Shown: in pieces, positions 41,120-42,270 of the stretch
Position numbering within the stretch: the stretch's first letter is position 1
How the letters are laid out: each line of letters starts with the position of its first letter
Assembly: GCA_036558905.1 (NCBI GenBank)
Contig: DATBER010000144.1
Coordinates: 1 to 42,270 of the forward strand
Length of the DNA: 42,270 bases
Reading direction: 5' to 3'
DNA from: DASXRA01 sp036558905
Lineage (GTDB): Bacteria; Actinomycetota; Actinomycetes; Mycobacteriales; Jatrophihabitantaceae
Made by a program: the position numbers and the translations under genes
Notes under the pieces: model-generated
Database searches by the model: none
What the model was told of the DNA's origin: nothing
Seen by the model: the letters and a program-made list of their open reading frames with translations, nothing else

Positions 41120-41836
41120 CTATCTCGTCCGCCCTCGGCGGCTCGCCTTGATGCTCGCGATGATCCAGTCCAGGCCGACCTCGAAGTTGTCCGGCGCGGT
41201 GGCGTAGCCCTCCTGCAGCAACGGGGCGATGTGCGGATAGCTGCCGCTGGCGGCCAGGTCGGTCAGGTAGGCGCCCACCTCGCGGCGCCACCGCCGGGCC
41301 TGCGTTGCGTCGGCCGGCACCGCGCGGCGTTGAGCCGCCTCGCGGTTCACGTAGCCGGTGACGTAGTCGTTGACGGCGGTCACGATGCTCCACGCCTGCC
41401 CGGGCGGTAGCCGCAGCGGGTCCAGCGCGGCGACCCACTCGTCCAGCAGCCGCATCACGTTCGGGCCGAGCTGCAGGCGCCGGCTCAGCAGCTCGATGCT
41501 CCAGGGGTGGGCCAGGCCGACCGCGCGAACCCGGTGCGCGATGGCGCGCAGGGCCGGCTCCCAAGCCGTGGGCCGGTCGGCGCCGAGCAGCGACCGGGCG
41601 GCCAGCTCGTCGAACATGAGGTCGAGCAGGTCGTCCTTGGCCGGCACGTGGCTGTAGAGGCTCATGGGACGGGCGTCGAGGGCGGCCGCCACCCGCCGAA
41701 TCGACACCGCATCCAGCCCGTCGCGGTCGGCCAGCTCGATGGCGCTGCGCACGATCAGCTCGCGGGACAGGGCCCGCCGGCTCGTCCGCGCGTCCGGGCG
41801 GGCCCACACCGGTGCACGGGCGGATCGGTCGGTCAC
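41120..41836 (-). CDS. TetR/AcrR family transcriptional regulator
   Basis: A 238-residue regulator. The TetR_N helix-turn-helix is at about 25-70 (LIVRSAIELADRDGLDAVSIRRVAAALDARPMSLYSHVPAKDDLLDLM), and the C-terminal half resembles TetR_C_1, the ligand-binding domain of class-A TetR proteins. It starts with GTG 41836 (TACGAT 7 nt upstream) and is divergent from nuoH. The CGATAC-N3-GTATCG palindrome upstream is its probable operator. Which gene it controls (itself with DUF1905, or nuoH) is not known. Confidence 0.9.
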   Translation of the reverse strand: MTDRSARAPVWARPDARTSRRALSRELIVRSAIELADRDGLDAVSIRRVAAALDARPMSLYSHVPAKDDLLDLMFDELAARSLLGADRPTAWEPALRAIAHRVRAVGLAHPWSIELLSRRLQLGPNVMRLLDEWVAALDPLRLPPGQAWSIVTAVNDYVTGYVNREAAQRRAVPADATQARRWRREVGAYLTDLAASGSYPHIAPLLQEGYATAPDNFEVGLDWIIASIKASRRGRTR

Positions 41837-41843
41837 GGGGCTG

Positions 41844-41849
41844 ATCGTA
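41844..41849 (-). promoter_or_regulatory. Putative -10 box (TACGAT), tetR
   Basis: TACGAT ends 7 nt before the GTG at 41836 on the reverse strand, with no ribosome-binding site. The operator at 41866-41880 would cover its -35 region. Confidence 0.45.
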
Positions 41850-41865
41850 CGGCCTATCTACCTGT

Positions 41866-41880
41866 CGATACGCTGTATCG
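41866..41880. promoter_or_regulatory. Candidate TetR operator CGATAC-N3-GTATCG
   Basis: Perfect 6-bp arms around GCT in the gap between divergent tetR and nuoH, upstream of the tetR -10 box. It is a classic autoregulatory site by position. Confidence 0.6.
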
Positions 41881-41910
41881 GTTCAGGTACGACGTACGAG
41901 AGGCGGGGCG

Positions 41911-42270
41911 ATGACGGACTCCCAGAATCTGCCGGGCTTCGGCAGTGAGCCGGTCTGGATCGTCATCATCAAGGTCGTCGCGGTGTTCGCCTTCCTGATG
42001 GTGATGGTGCTGTTCTCGATCGTGTTCGAGCGCAAGGTCGTGGGCCGGATGCAGAACCGGATCGGCCCCAACCGGGTGGGCCCCTGGGGAACCCTTCAGT
42101 CGCTGGCGGATGCCCTCAAGCTGGCGCTGAAGGAAGAGATCATTCCGTTGTTGGCGGATAAGCCGGTGTATTTCTTGGCGCCGGTGCTCTCGGCGGTGCC
42201 GGCGTTCTTGGCGTTCTCGGTGATCCCGTTCGGCCCGCAGGTGTCGATGTTCGGCCACCAGACCGCCCTG
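41911..42270 (+). CDS. nuoH: NADH-quinone oxidoreductase subunit H, 5' part
   Basis: The first 120 residues of NuoH, cut by the window end. A hydrophobic helix (VWIVIIKVVAVFAFLMVMVLF) is followed by the highly conserved ERKVVGRMQNRIGPNRVGPWG and LQSLADALKLALKEE, which form the quinone-site loop of complex I. The N-terminal extension MTDSQNLPGFGSEP is slightly longer than in many NuoH. The ATG at 41911 has GAGAGG upstream. In actinobacterial nuo operons nuoG normally precedes nuoH; here the upstream neighbour is a divergent tetR. Confidence 0.93.
   Translation, partial: MTDSQNLPGFGSEPVWIVIIKVVAVFAFLMVMVLFSIVFERKVVGRMQNRIGPNRVGPWGTLQSLADALKLALKEEIIPLLADKPVYFLAPVLSAVPAFLAFSVIPFGPQVSMFGHQTAL

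Noticed and set aside
1..42270. CRISPR arrays, tRNA or rRNA genes, prophage
   Set aside because: No regularly spaced repeats, no cloverleaf-like sequence in any gap, and no phage structural or integrase genes were seen.

Overview
The window is 42 kb of very GC-rich DNA, dense with genes and with no gene-free stretch over 300 bp. The gene content points to an actinomycete: an AfsR/SARP-type regulator, SoxR with the CX2CXCX5C cluster, a DUF2020-like lipoprotein, an actinobacterial sedolisin-Kelch exoprotein, KhtT/KhtU, HisN, and many GTG starts. I cannot name the genus. Many genes start without a Shine-Dalgarno site, 6-7 nt after a TANNNT box, which is the pattern of leaderless actinobacterial mRNAs.

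Region by region. 1-230: an edge fragment and a 164-bp MITE-like inverted-repeat element. 228-2825: class I/II aminotransferase, DUF2087 protein and a SAM methyltransferase, all leftward. 2858-6369: a FUSC-type exporter converging with a PLP group II decarboxylase. 6475-11068: a berberine-bridge-type FAD oxidase behind an AfsR-like regulator, with an 11-bp-period direct repeat between them. 11139-11918: hisN. 11999-14262: a leftward SDR-queA-like pair divergent from soxR, with a SoxR box placed inside a 19-bp-spacer promoter. 14334-17948: PlsC acyltransferase, a small unknown, a YbaK deacylase, the KhtT/KhtU antiporter pair and a CoA-binding protein. 17937-23795: FMN reductase, PEBP protein, GGDEF-EAL protein, MFS transporter, NUDIX, GNAT and a PrmC-like methyltransferase. 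23913-28677: a giant FtsX-type permease with two ATPases. 28686-32496: an epimerase, and an HxlR regulator divergent from an MFS-ketoreductase operon with a paired operator between them. 32593-34704: MarR and a DrrAB-type exporter. 34705-38784: a 1359-residue secreted sedolisin-like/Kelch protein that has lost two catalytic residues. 39043-41836: DUF2020-like lipoprotein, an epimerase behind an ECF41-like promoter, DUF1905 and TetR. 41911-end: the start of nuoH.

The genes do not form one pathway. They are a set of small, self-regulated modules, each a regulator beside its likely target: SARP with FAD oxidase, SoxR with SDR/QueA-like, HxlR with MFS/PanE-like, MarR with an ABC exporter, TetR with nuoH or DUF1905. 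The most notable points are the SoxR control of a divergent QueA paralogue, the SARP-type repeat in front of the oxidase, the apparently dead sedolisin, the ECF41-type promoter of the epimerase, the MITE-like element, the two related TGATCAACAGC hairpins, and the leaderless-promoter pattern across the window.
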